Assembly: GCA_030295235.1 (NCBI GenBank)
Contig: AP026129.1
Location: 1,302,001 to 1,366,000, forward strand
Direction of reading: 5' to 3'
Source: Fistulifera solaris
Taxonomy: Eukaryota; Bacillariophyta; Bacillariophyceae; Naviculales; Stauroneidaceae
DNA length: 64,000 nt
In this document: positions 12,168-22,400 of the stretch, piece after piece
How the letters are laid out: each line of letters begins with the position of its first letter
How positions within the stretch are numbered: position 1 is the first letter of the stretch
The notes under the pieces: model-generated
The model's input: only the letters and a program-made list of their open reading frames with translations
Databases searched by the model: none
Told to the model about the DNA's origin: nothing
Made by a program: the position numbers and the translations under genes

Positions 12168-12244
12168 ACGTGATTCCACGTAGAAACGCCGTGCAAAAAA
12201 ACAACACGGGCTTTCACGGGCCCATTATCGCCCCCCGGAGGTAG
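12168..12244 (-). repeat. Right terminal inverted repeat of the TIR element
   Basis: The inverted partner of 11135-11211, with about a dozen mismatches, followed by TA at 12245-12246. Confidence 0.75.
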
Positions 12245-12391
12245 TAGTTTCGTCTCGTTCCACAGCGTCGATCGTCGCGCACTTGCATCATCACATCAAA
12301 AATCACACACCACTACAACATGCACTCCTAGTACATACCAGGGAATCATAAATAGCATGTTCAGAACCCCCCATGGAACTGTATTACCAAG

Positions 12392-13491
12392 ATGAAACGA
12401 TTCCTCATGTTATTTGTGACCATTTTGTGCCAGTTGGTGGAACCAATTGGTGCGTTTGTGCCCTTCTTTCGAAACCTCGACATCATTGCACGTGTCTCGC
12501 GACGAATAATACGCCCATCATCACCATGGATAAAATTCAAGGTGTGCGCGACATGGTCGATTCATACGATGTTTTTTTACTGGATATGTGGGGTGTATTG
12601 CACGATGGTCACACACCGTATCCGGGTGTGTTGGAAGCAATTTCCCGCTTGAAACAGGCGGGCAAAGAACTCATCATTGTATCGAATTCCAGCAAACGAC
12701 AAGACCATGCGGTGCAAATGTTACAAAAACTCGGTTTTGATCCGCAGGATTTTGCACAAATTATTACGTCCGGGGAAGTTACCTTCCAAATGATGCAGGG
12801 GAAATGGTCGAGTCGAGGATTTTTGCCGACCACCAAAAAGGTTTGCGTCTTGGGGAGTGGTGACGGGGATGTCGAATATTGCACCCGTGCGGGATGGGAA
12901 GTGGTACCCGTCGAAGAAGCGGCACTCCTTCTGGCACGGGGAACGTTTACCGTCCATGATGGTAGTGTCGAAATTCACAAACGAACCAATCCGGAGGCCT
13001 ATCATCAAGCGCTCGAAGCAACACTCCAAACAGCGGCACAGCGGAAATTACCCATGATGGTGGCAAATCCCGATAAAGTACGGCCCGATTTTGAACGTCC
13101 TCCAATGCCCGGAAAACTAGGAGATGATTATGCTCGGTATTTGAAACAACAACAACAACAAGAAGAAGAAGAAGACTTGTTAATTAAACGGATTGGGAAG
13201 CCATTTTCTGATGTCTATGAGTTGGCGCTGCAAGACTCTTCCGTCGACTTGCAACGGGTGGTAATGGTGGGAGACGCATTAGAGACGGATATCACGGGTG
13301 GCAATAGTGTCGGATGTCACTCTCTTTGGGTTTTAAGAGATGGGATTCATGGTCCGGATTTGTCCACGGAGGAATCGTTAGAAGAAGGCGCGAATACAAT
13401 TTTGAACTCATTCAACAACAACTCAGCAAACACCTATGCTCGAGGGAAACGGATCCAACCACAGATGATCATCGAACATTTTGTGTGGTAA
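12392..13491 (+). CDS. Plastid-type HAD-superfamily class IIA hydrolase (TIGR01459-like)
   Basis: The catalytic part reads from about 12520 (MDKIQGVRDMVDSYDVFLLDMWGVLHDG). It has HAD motif I DMWGVLHDG with the nucleophilic Asp, motif II IVSNSSK, a cap domain, and motifs III/IV in VMVGDALETDITGG. The position two after the nucleophile is Trp, as in TIGR01459 proteins, so the exact reaction (phosphatase or otherwise) is open. The start is chosen at the ATG at 12392, because that frame gives a hydrophobic signal peptide ending in EPIGA followed by FVPF. This is the ASAFAP-type motif, with Phe at +1, that directs diatom proteins into the plastid. A single frame change between about 12490 and 12530 joins this leader to the enzyme. 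The alternative ATG at 12373 is in the enzyme frame but gives no targeting signal. A Q/E-rich insert (about 13145-13175) looks like replication slippage. Confidence 0.75.
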
Positions 13492-13568
13492 CCTTACTAC
13501 AGTGCAAGACATGTTACGATAACGAAGCAGGATGAACAAATAAGAACATTTTTTAGCACAACAAACGT

Positions 13569-16500
13569 TTAACCAGTATTTCCCATTCCGTTCGAGATTC
13601 CCGTGATGGTGGTCAAGAGAGCGTCTTCCAGAACTTTTTCCTCAGGATTGGCTCGAATTCTCTTTAACGTTTCGGCCTGGAGCACATTCAAACAATCAAC
13701 ATAAGGATTACGGACTCCTAGTGCACGCTGCAAAATGAAGTTGTTCTCTCCAAGATTCGTGTGACCGGTCAAATCCAAGACAGCCTTTTCTGTATCCAAA
13801 TGGTATTGACGCGTAATTTCGCCAAGTTCCTTGGCTTTCGGATCGGAGCATAACAATTCCTCGTAGTGCTTTGCAATGGCGGGCTCGGATTTGCTCAAAA
13901 TCATTTCAACGAGATCCACCATTGTTCGGAAACTATCCCATCCTTCATACATGTCTCTCAGAATCGGTGCTTTCGTTTCATCTTTCAAGCAATGATCGAT
14001 CGCATGGCCCACACCAAGCCAGGTGGGCAAATTGAAGCGCGTTTGCGTCCATGCAAAGTTCCAAGGAATGGCTCGCAAACTTTCGACACCACCACCAGCT
14101 TTACGTTTGGCCGGACGGCTACCAATCTTGAGACTAGCAAACTCGGATTCCGGAGTGGCGGCACGGAAATAAGGAACAAATCGTTCGTCACCACGAACGA
14201 CCGCACGGTATGCGGCGCAACTAATATCACTCATTTCTTGCATAAGAGCTCTCCACTCTGGCTTGGGCGCCGGTCGCTTCTTCAAACGCTCCGCCAGCAC
14301 AGCGGCTGTGTAAATGTCGAGAGTGCGCTCTGCGCGTTGGTAGTGGCCGAAATTCTGATGAATCATTTCTCCTTGCTCAGTTACACGGAATTTGCCATTG
14401 ATCGTGTTCGGAGCGTGGCTCATGATCGCAAGGAAGGTCTGAGGATTGCCACCACGTCCAACCGTACCACCTTTTCCATGGAAAAAAGTCATGTCGACAT
14501 TGAATTCTTCCGCTAAATGTCGAAGCGACTCCTGAGTTTGATACTGCGCAAAGATAGCCGAGAGGCGGCCAGCATCCTTGGCACTGTCGCTGTAACCAAT
14601 CATGACCTCCTGTTTTCCTTGAATGATACCCATGTAAACGGGCAGAGAGAACAACTTTCGCATGGTGTCGGTTGCTCCATTCAAATCATCAAGTGTTTCG
14701 AACAAGGGTGCGACACGGAGTGGCTTTTTGACGCCAGCATCCAACTGCAAAAGAAGGACGGCGAGGACATCGCTAGCGCTGGTAGCTTGGCTGATTACGT
14801 AAGCACCCAGCGAACCCTCGGGTTGTTCTGCAATCATGTCATGGATTTCTAGAGTATCACAGCATGTTTCGCTGAAGAACTTGGGGTGCTCTCTCCATAT
14901 TCCCTTACGTAGTAAAGGGCGCTTTGACGCAATCTGCTGCGACAACCATGAAATCTTAGTGTCTTCATCCCAATCACTGTATGATCCGGAGTCCCAAAAA
15001 GCGAGTAATAGAGTCGATCGCTTCCTCATGGCGTCCGCTTTCTTGACGGACATCAAGAGGGATTAACGTCAATCCAAATGCTGTGACTTTGCGAATAATG
15101 TCTGTCAACCGTCCATCAGCGGTGACCGCATTTCCTGTATCACACAAAGAGCGATGCAACACCAGTAATTCCTCCATGAATTCTTCCTTCGACACATAGA
15201 CTCCAGGTGGCGGAGCCATTTCGGGAGACTCGGCCCAGGCTTGTGTTTTTTTCAACTTTTCGATCATGGGACGTAGATACGCACGGTAAGGCTCGCGCGG
15301 ATCGTCTACCTTACTTAGAACTTCGTCTGTTGCAACTGTTATGCTAAGCTCAGAGTACAAGCTTTCTAGGTCCGCAGCAAACAAGCGGGCTGCTTTAGCG
15401 CGGTTTCGTTTGCACACTCGTCGAGTGGTGTCCGGCTTCACATTTGGGTTACCATCGCGGTCCCCTCCCATCCACGATCCGAACTTCAGTACTTGTGAAT
15501 CTAAAGGCAAAGGTTGTCCCAAGTACTGTATGCAGGTAGCATTCAATTTGCGTAAAAAGAGGGGTACTGTGTCCCACAAAACGGTTTCTACCACAAGTGT
15601 TCCGCGCTCAGCTTCGTCTTCCGGTGTTGGCTTGAAGCGACTAACCTCATCTGAGAGCCAAAGACTCGAAATTTCACGCAACAGAGCGTCGTCTAATGCA
15701 GCTTGCTCAAATCCTGATGCATTTCCTTGATCGCGAAGCTTGTCGGCTTGAGTCAAAATGTCCTGGATACGTCTCTGCTTCGAAAGAATTGTTCGGCGGT
15801 TCACTGTAACAGTAGACCAAACCAAGAGTTAGTCAATAATAGAAAAAAAACTGTCAGTGATGTCATTTCATTATCATTTTGCACACAAGTTGTGAAAGCT
15901 TGCGTAAGAAATGTGAGTAAAAACGACAGCCCCACGATCGGCTACAGTAGGCGAAGCCATCACACTACACAAACATCGAGGAGAATGACAAAACGGCAAC
16001 AAATTTGTTTTAACAAACCTTGTGTGGGGTGGGCCGTGAGGATTAGCTCTGTCATTTGGCTTGTTAAGGCTTCGAAAATCTCTTCCGGCTCATGTTCTTT
16101 GAGAAGAGCCGGTAAAACACCACCGCAAGAATCTGGCTTGTTGTACAATCCGGAAGATGCTGTTGTGTATCCCAAACGGCGCACACGATGATGTTGCTCA
16201 GCAGCATTCGCCAATGCCATGAAATGAGTGAAAGCTCGACTCACTCGCTGGAGATCTTGGTTGTCCAAGTTAGCCGCATAAAGAGCCAAGGCTTGGAGCG
16301 CTTCCGGGGTCTTATCGGCGCGCCACTTTTTCGCCAAGGCACGCATCCCTTCCACTTGATGAAGTGTCGATTCTTCCATCACTTTTCCCAACAAACTTCC
16401 CATAGTTCGAATATCACTACGCAACAAAGCATCCGGATCATCCTTTTCCTCGGCTGCCGCTGGCGGAACGAAGAGGGTAGGTTCGGGCTCAGCAAATGAG

Positions 16501-16728
16501 GACAACCTGTAATTGTCGGACGAGGAGAAAGCACGCGTCTGAAATCTCAGCAATGGAGAATGACGAGCGAAAGTCGTAGATTCAGCCGAAGAGGACAGCT
16601 TGTTGCTATTGTAAGACGAGAACGTCGAAAAGCCGAGGGACGAGGCGTAATGAGTCGCCCAAGGGCTGCGTTGCTGCTGTCAACGAGCGAGCGAAGCGGC
16701 TTCGACGAAGTAACAAAGATGAATGCAT
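13569..16728 (-). CDS. ppc: Phosphoenolpyruvate carboxylase, probably mitochondrial
   Basis: PEPC adds bicarbonate to phosphoenolpyruvate to form oxaloacetate. Exon 1 is 16728-16019, an intron of 215 bases (16018-15804, GT..AG) splits TAHPTQ from VNRRTIL, and exon 2 runs to 13569, about 981 residues in all. Diagnostic blocks: TAHPTQ, GGDRDGNPNV (catalytic His/Arg region), VMIGYSDSAKDAGR, FFHGKGGTVGRGG, GEMIHQNF and the C-terminal MGNTG. The ATG at 16728 starts MHSSLLLRRSRFARSLTAA, rich in Arg and Ser with no acidic residue, typical of a mitochondrial presequence. Two frameshifts are needed: near 16640 in the leader, and at the T/A-run near 14993-15000, where FLGL meets GSYSDWD. Without these the enzyme is complete and should be active. 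Plant-type N-terminal phosphorylation motifs are not seen. Confidence 0.95.
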
Positions 16729-17535
16729 GTTTCTTTTATTACAAAACAATTTTTTTGAATGCAAAAATGTTCGAGCGAGAAAGATACACTCTTTAGTGTG
16801 CGTCCTTCGCTTTTGGGAAAATAAAATCAAAATGGAGGGCGAACAAAACGTCGGCAGCGAAAACAGAACTTCTACGAGAATGAGGGAAGATTGACCAATG
16901 GCCACGAAAGGTGCTACTTATTATGTCAGAACTATACGTACGATATAAAATAAACTGTAGATTGTCACGTTGCACTGTATCATTAAATTACATTTTGTTT
17001 TACAGTTCTTTGCTGTGACGCTCTCATGATGTCAGTGTACTCGTCCGAATGACGGACAACGTCCATGAAACGGCGCGCAAGGACGGCGCGTAAAAATTTT
17101 GCCTCTTGGTTGATGCAACGTTTTTTTTACGTAGTTACTCAGAGAAGTGTCAGACTGAAATATATGTGAATGAAAAATGGAAAATTCAGTCGATTGTCAA
17201 GATTAGATTCTGACGATTAAAAAATTAGGAATAATATTAGTGGTGGTACAAGAGGCAGAATTTTAACGTCCTATTTAAACTCGTGACTGATCGCACGACT
17301 TCGGTCATAAAAGCGCGCCCTGCCATGACCTCGTTTTCTTTTGTGTCCTTTTCCATTGAGACATTGACAACAACGAAAGGACTCCTCTTCTCACCGGCAT
17401 TTCAAGTGCTTGAGATAGACCTTGCCAGGAAATAAGCATCCTTTTGCCTTCAAAAGTGACAAGAAAGCATATAAGGAGTAACTGGCGTCTCTTCAGCTTG
17501 CACATCTGCCAATATTCCCACCAACTAGCAACATC
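16729..17535. other. Divergent promoter region between PEPC and the FkbM-like gene
   Basis: An 807-base region serving PEPC (leftward) and the methyltransferase (rightward). It has no supported gene. A TATA-like ACGATATAAAATAAAC lies at about 16938-16953 and a TGATGTCAGTG at 17029-17039. Confidence 0.45.
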
Positions 17536-18714
17536 ATGGTTAAAATTATCAATCGTCCAAAGCTCAGTACAGGAAGCAGCACTTTCTATGCCGTCATCGG
17601 TGGCCTCACGGTCACCAGTATTTTCTTATTCTCGCTGTCGGGTGGTGTTGGAGTACCCGACTTTAGCAGCCTGGAAAATTTACAGGGTTCTTCTTACAGT
17701 GGTGCTTTAGTCAGTCATGCCGAGAACGGAATCGCTCTCAAAAGCTGGAGAAAGAAGCTTCGAGAGGCGTGCGAAAATGCCAAAAGTGAATCGGACGTTC
17801 TAGCCATTGAAAAGATCAATAAGCTGGGTTTTGAATATCCTTCGAATCCAGTGGCTCAACCTCGTAATGACAATGCTGTCGTTCGATGCAAGCATGTGGT
17901 GATGGACTTCGGGGCGAATATTGGTGATACCAGCGGTCACGTCATTGACTCGGGCATGATTCCGTGCGACCGAACCAAAGATCTGAAAGCGAAAACATCT
18001 TTTGTACATTTTGATGTCAAAACGAAGCGCTTTGAAAATGCCGCCAATCGCAATCCCCTTACACACAATCTAGTCAACTTGATGACCAAATTTGGGACCT
18101 TGACGGGCCCGGAAGACTACTGCTACTACGGTGTAGAGGGGAATCCGGTCTTCACACAGCGTCTGCAAGCCATTGAAGATTTTGTCATGAGTATGCGGCC
18201 GCGACCCATTCAACACATGCACTTTTTCACCGAGTCCGTGGGAGCCGGAGAAGATGGCATGACGAAACTCTATCTGGATACGGTCAACACGGATCAAAAT
18301 TTCTGGGGATCGTCCATATTCAAAGATCATCAAGATGTCCGAAAAAGTGCCGAAGAGGCCGGAAAATCAGCCGATACTATTGCGGCGGACGTGATGGGTT
18401 ACACAATTGGAACTTTGATGAGAAAGACTTTAATTGCGTTTGATCCTGCCGCATCACCCGAGGAAAGGAAAGGAAATCATCTGGTGTTAAAAGTCGATAT
18501 TGAGGGTGGCGAGTACCCATTGTTACATCAAGCCGTCGAAGAAGGAACATTGTGCGAGTTTACGAAAATGGGAAACACGGCTGACCTCTTCATTGAGTTT
18601 CATAGTGCGCGAGTGACAGGCAAACACGATTATGTAGGGAAAACAAAGCAGATGAAAGAAGCGTTGGAAAAATGCGGAGTTACATTCCGTAACTTGGCAG
18701 CGTGGTGGGCGTAA
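17536..18714 (+). CDS. FkbM-like SAM-dependent methyltransferase with N-terminal membrane anchor
   Basis: A complete 392-residue frame. Residues about 18-37 (FYAVIGGLTVTSIFLFSLSG) form one membrane segment after a short basic N-terminus, so it is probably a type II protein facing the Golgi/ER lumen. The methyltransferase fold shows motif I as VVMDFGANIGDTSGHV (about 121-136), an acidic GVEGNPVF motif that should hold the SAM ribose, and LVLKVDIEGGEYPLL near residue 325, which is the signature of FkbM/Methyltransf_21 proteins. Family members O-methylate sugars or secondary metabolites. A glycan substrate is inferred from the anchor, not shown. The spacing between motif I and the GVEGNP block is longer than in bacterial FkbM proteins. 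Confidence 0.75.
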   Translation: MVKIINRPKLSTGSSTFYAVIGGLTVTSIFLFSLSGGVGVPDFSSLENLQGSSYSGALVSHAENGIALKSWRKKLREACENAKSESDVLAIEKINKLGFEYPSNPVAQPRNDNAVVRCKHVVMDFGANIGDTSGHVIDSGMIPCDRTKDLKAKTSFVHFDVKTKRFENAANRNPLTHNLVNLMTKFGTLTGPEDYCYYGVEGNPVFTQRLQAIEDFVMSMRPRPIQHMHFFTESVGAGEDGMTKLYLDTVNTDQNFWGSSIFKDHQDVRKSAEEAGKSADTIAADVMGYTIGTLMRKTLIAFDPAASPEERKGNHLVLKVDIEGGEYPLLHQAVEEGTLCEFTKMGNTADLFIEFHSARVTGKHDYVGKTKQMKEALEKCGVTFRNLAAWWA

Positions 18715-19429
18715 TAATAATATACAATCAAACGATGAAACTGTTTTCTTAAATATGTGGTATATTTCCAAAATATGCTCGCGTGCTTTTACTCATCTGC
18801 CAAGTTTTTGTGTTACCGAAACGAATCATGACAAAGGCGTGTCCTGGAAGTGATGACAATTGGCAGAGTTATTCTCGCCACAAAGCGGACGCTCTAAACG
18901 ATCAGTGGGTTTCGGGAGCAAAGAACACTGGAGGGTCCTTGGCAAACAAGACTACCTTCATGTCGATGCTGCCGCTAATCGTGCAAATGACAGTGCATGG
19001 GACATGACGTTCACAGAGGGAACGGGACAAAAGGAAGCTGAATCAACAACTCAGGAATGAAATTCAGTCTTGAGCTATTTGCGGGGTTTATTGTCACGGT
19101 TCGCGCGGTCCGAAACGAGCCCAAAATTATGACTTTTTATATATAGTTGTGGTGTACCGGTTTTACTATGTTGTAAGACAAAAGGTTTAGCAATTGACTT
19201 CGTTCGGACAATGTTCACACAAAAACTCAGAGACCGCAGAAGCCTATTATACTCGGACAAAAGATGTCCTCCATCATCGTTGGGAGTTTTCTCTGTCCTT
19301 TTTTTCTTCATCTCATCATCGTTGGCTTCATTCTTCGTCGTCTCCATGATTATTTCTCCCTTATCGATCGCGTCTGTGTGATTTTTATATCCAAAAGGTA
19401 AACCTTTCCCCCCTTTTTTATACAAACAA
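18715..19429. other. Intergenic region
   Basis: Between the FkbM-like gene and the DUF1800/DUF1501 gene. It contains a short TATATATAG at 19138-19146 and a pyrimidine-rich, T-run leader just before the next ATG (19407-19421). Small open frames near 18783-19060 show no family features. Confidence 0.45.
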
Positions 19430-22400
19430 ATGAGAAGCAAGCGATTGGGGCGATTGCAACTTTCACTATTGGGATGCGTCCTCTTGGCACACCATTCCGT
19501 CGTTCATTCTCAACCCGAAGGCGTTATTACAATTCCTCCACGGATCCTGGAATGTCCGCAAGATGAAACAGATGTAGTGGACTGCCCTACCGTCGGTGCA
19601 TTGACCTCTTTAGAGATTACTACGGCTGTTCGACTGCGGAGAAGTTCCGATGTCTGTATGTTATTCAACAACTTGGGCGAACCGATGGCTCGCAGTTACA
19701 ATGGACATGCTTGGGAAGCCTATTTCAATACCGCCACGCCACAAGCTTCACAGATATCGTGTGATTGTTCGACTTGTATTTTGCAAGGCTTGCCGGTGGG
19801 TGAATATCAACTGATTTCGCAAGCCCATACACGGGCGCCGGTCGATGAATACGCACGATTTCTGGAACAGGCTACGTTTGGTCCTCGTATGGTCGATTTA
19901 CAATCCTTTACAACTCCCGAAGAATGGATCATGGAACAAATGAAATTGCCCATGACATCGCATCGCGCCATATATCGTAGACACTGGAATCATCGTTTTC
20001 CGCATTCGTCCTATCAAGGATTGGTGACACATCCCTGTGCGTACGGAACACGTTATCGACAAGCGGCCTTTTCTGATAAAGATTGGAAGAAATATATCAC
20101 AATAAGAAGCCTTTCCGATAGTCGGAAAGAATTGTCTATCGAAGGACATGTCCGTACCGTCATTGAAGCACGCACACTCCATATTCGGCCTCCGGAAGAA
20201 GGATTCGAAATCGGTGATGGCGAGTAAGTAGTATGCAATAGAAAAAACATTGGGCAATTTGTTTGAATCCGTCGCTGAGGCCTTTCAATTTCAACAGTTA
20301 CGCCATTTGTCAACGACTGCGTGCAATTGTGGGTTCCGAGTTGCATCTCTTGCATCCGGAATCGGGAAATTGTTTTCATTTGTATACAGATGGAGTGGCG
20401 AAAGGGGTGCCGGAAGTCCATTTGCCTGGTACCGAAAGTCAATCACAAGTGATAGTCAATTTGCCGGAAGAATTGGTGCAACCCATCGATACGCAGTATT
20501 ACAATGGGTCGGTTTCCGAATTGTTTGTGTCCACTGCTCTCAACGATCCTGTCTGTGCTACTTTACCGAATGTTACGGGGATGCCCGAAAAATCCGTCTT
20601 TGGTTTGTATCAAGGGAAATATTATATACACGATCCGCGCTATGTGGTGTTGGACAATACACTGGAATCACCGAATACAGATGGTAGTGCGGTACGTTTG
20701 ACTCAAGGTGCCACCGATGAGCTGTACCGAGTCCGTTGTAGCAGTGCACCAATTACATTCGTTAATGAAGCCTATTGCACAATAGCGCACGAATCGGCTT
20801 GTGTTTCTTCCGAATTCGATACACGCGTTTCCGTCGATTTGACGGTGGATACGTTAAGTGCCGCCTACCCCGAACGTTACGTCTATGCCGTCACTGGATT
20901 ACGGCAAGACCCGGCTGTTGTGCCAACGCCCTGTACTCCAGGCGCACTTTCACGATGGATACCGGTGGATGGTGCGATCTGTGCGAGTACATGGGTTACT
21001 GCACAAACACAGAAAGCACTGGCACGATTGCTTCGTCGATCCACCGACCAAAATGAGTTGTTGCGCGATGTTCTGTTTCCGCAGTTAAGCGAGCCCTTTA
21101 ATTGTGATCAGGCCGATGTCCAAGAATACGACTTCTCTGTTCTCGTCGATGGCACGTGTTGGCAAAACGTCCATCCTTTGCATTGGCAAATCTTCGATTT
21201 CACCGACTGGGTGGTGAATCATCCCGGTGGGGCAAGTTCAATTCAACAATTCGCGTTGGACGGAACTTTCATTTTAAAGTTCCCCGATTGGCACGAGATG
21301 GATCGCTTCTATACGACTCTCGAGAGCCAAGGAATCGTTCGTTTAGGTCGCTTGGGTGACTCGATTGTATTGGCTGATTCACCGCCCGCCGCCGATGCCT
21401 TTGCAAGTGTAACGAGTACTACTCGCGTCGGTTCAACTCTTACGTGTGGTAGTCCGTTCGAAGTAGCCAATGAACCGTCTTTAGGTGGTAGTATTTATCA
21501 AGGGGGGATTCGACGGAGCGACTGAGTACAATGACACCACTATCGAGGAAGACTTGGAACATCAGAGAACGAGCGTTTGGATGGACGTGGCTTTGACAGC
21601 GCCCGATCAATTGCGGCAAAAGATGGCTTGGGCTCTCAGTCAGATCTTTGCTGTTGGTCCAACAGCTATCGAGGCGTGGTTCTCAAGTGAAAATTTTCTC
21701 ACCTTTTATGACATTTTTGTTCGGCACGCGTTTGGAAATTATCGAGATGTGTTGAAGGAGGTGTCGTACAGTCCGCTTATGGCCGAACAATTAACGTTTT
21801 TGAACAATCAAGGGACAAATTTTGTTTTTTCAGATCAGAAAATACTGCAATCACCCGATGAGAACTTTGCGCGAGAAGCTATGCAAATTTTGTCTGTAGG
21901 AGTCTATTTGCTCAACAATGACGGGACGTGGGTGCTGGACGGGAACGGCAATCCTGTCCCAACCTATTCAAATGCAGACATTGTGGAATACTCCCGAATG
22001 TGGACGGGATTCCAGCAACAGGTGATTCGCGGGAACGTAGAGTCGTGGTCCATGTGTAAGTGTGATAGGTGCTGCGAAAGAAGAAGAAGAATCGGTGTGA
22101 AGGACTTTCTAACGTCGCTTGTTTCCAGGGAAAGGAAGTCTGGTCGATCCGATGATGATTAATATTCGTGCGCGCGACAATTTGCCGAAGGTACGTAGGA
22201 GCTGCCCATCAGCTTTCTTATGTGATCTAAAGTCGTCACTTACACCCACGACAGATGGGATTGAATCGAACGTATGTTGGCGACGGTTACCCGCTCTGCA
22301 AGCATTTGCCCGCCCAACACTTTTTGAAAATCGGAGCAACCTATCGATTACTAGGATCGACGCCAAATCCTCGTTTGCTAGCCGAGCACGAGACTTGGTA

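Larger units (their letters stand above)
11135..12244. mobile_element. Non-autonomous TIR element with TA target duplication, mariner/Stowaway-like
   Basis: The two ends are inverted copies of each other over about 77 bases (11135-11211 and 12168-12244), roughly 85 percent alike. Both ends start CTACCTCC, then run through GGGCGATAATGGGC, AGCCCGTGTT and CGGCGTTTC. A TA dinucleotide sits directly outside each end (11133-11134 and 12245-12246), as expected for Tc1/mariner-type insertion. The terminal CTACCTCC resembles the CTCCCTCC start of plant Stowaway elements. The 950-base interior has no transposase: only a 68-codon frame at 11587-11793 and some shadow frames. It is therefore a non-autonomous, unusually large MITE-like element. 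Family assignment is inferred from the ends alone. Confidence 0.7.

Noticed and set aside
21490-21520. Gene end and new gene start at the stop after GGIRRSD
   Set aside because: The DUF1800 sequence continues in the next frame (QGGFDGATEYNDTT) directly at a G6 run.
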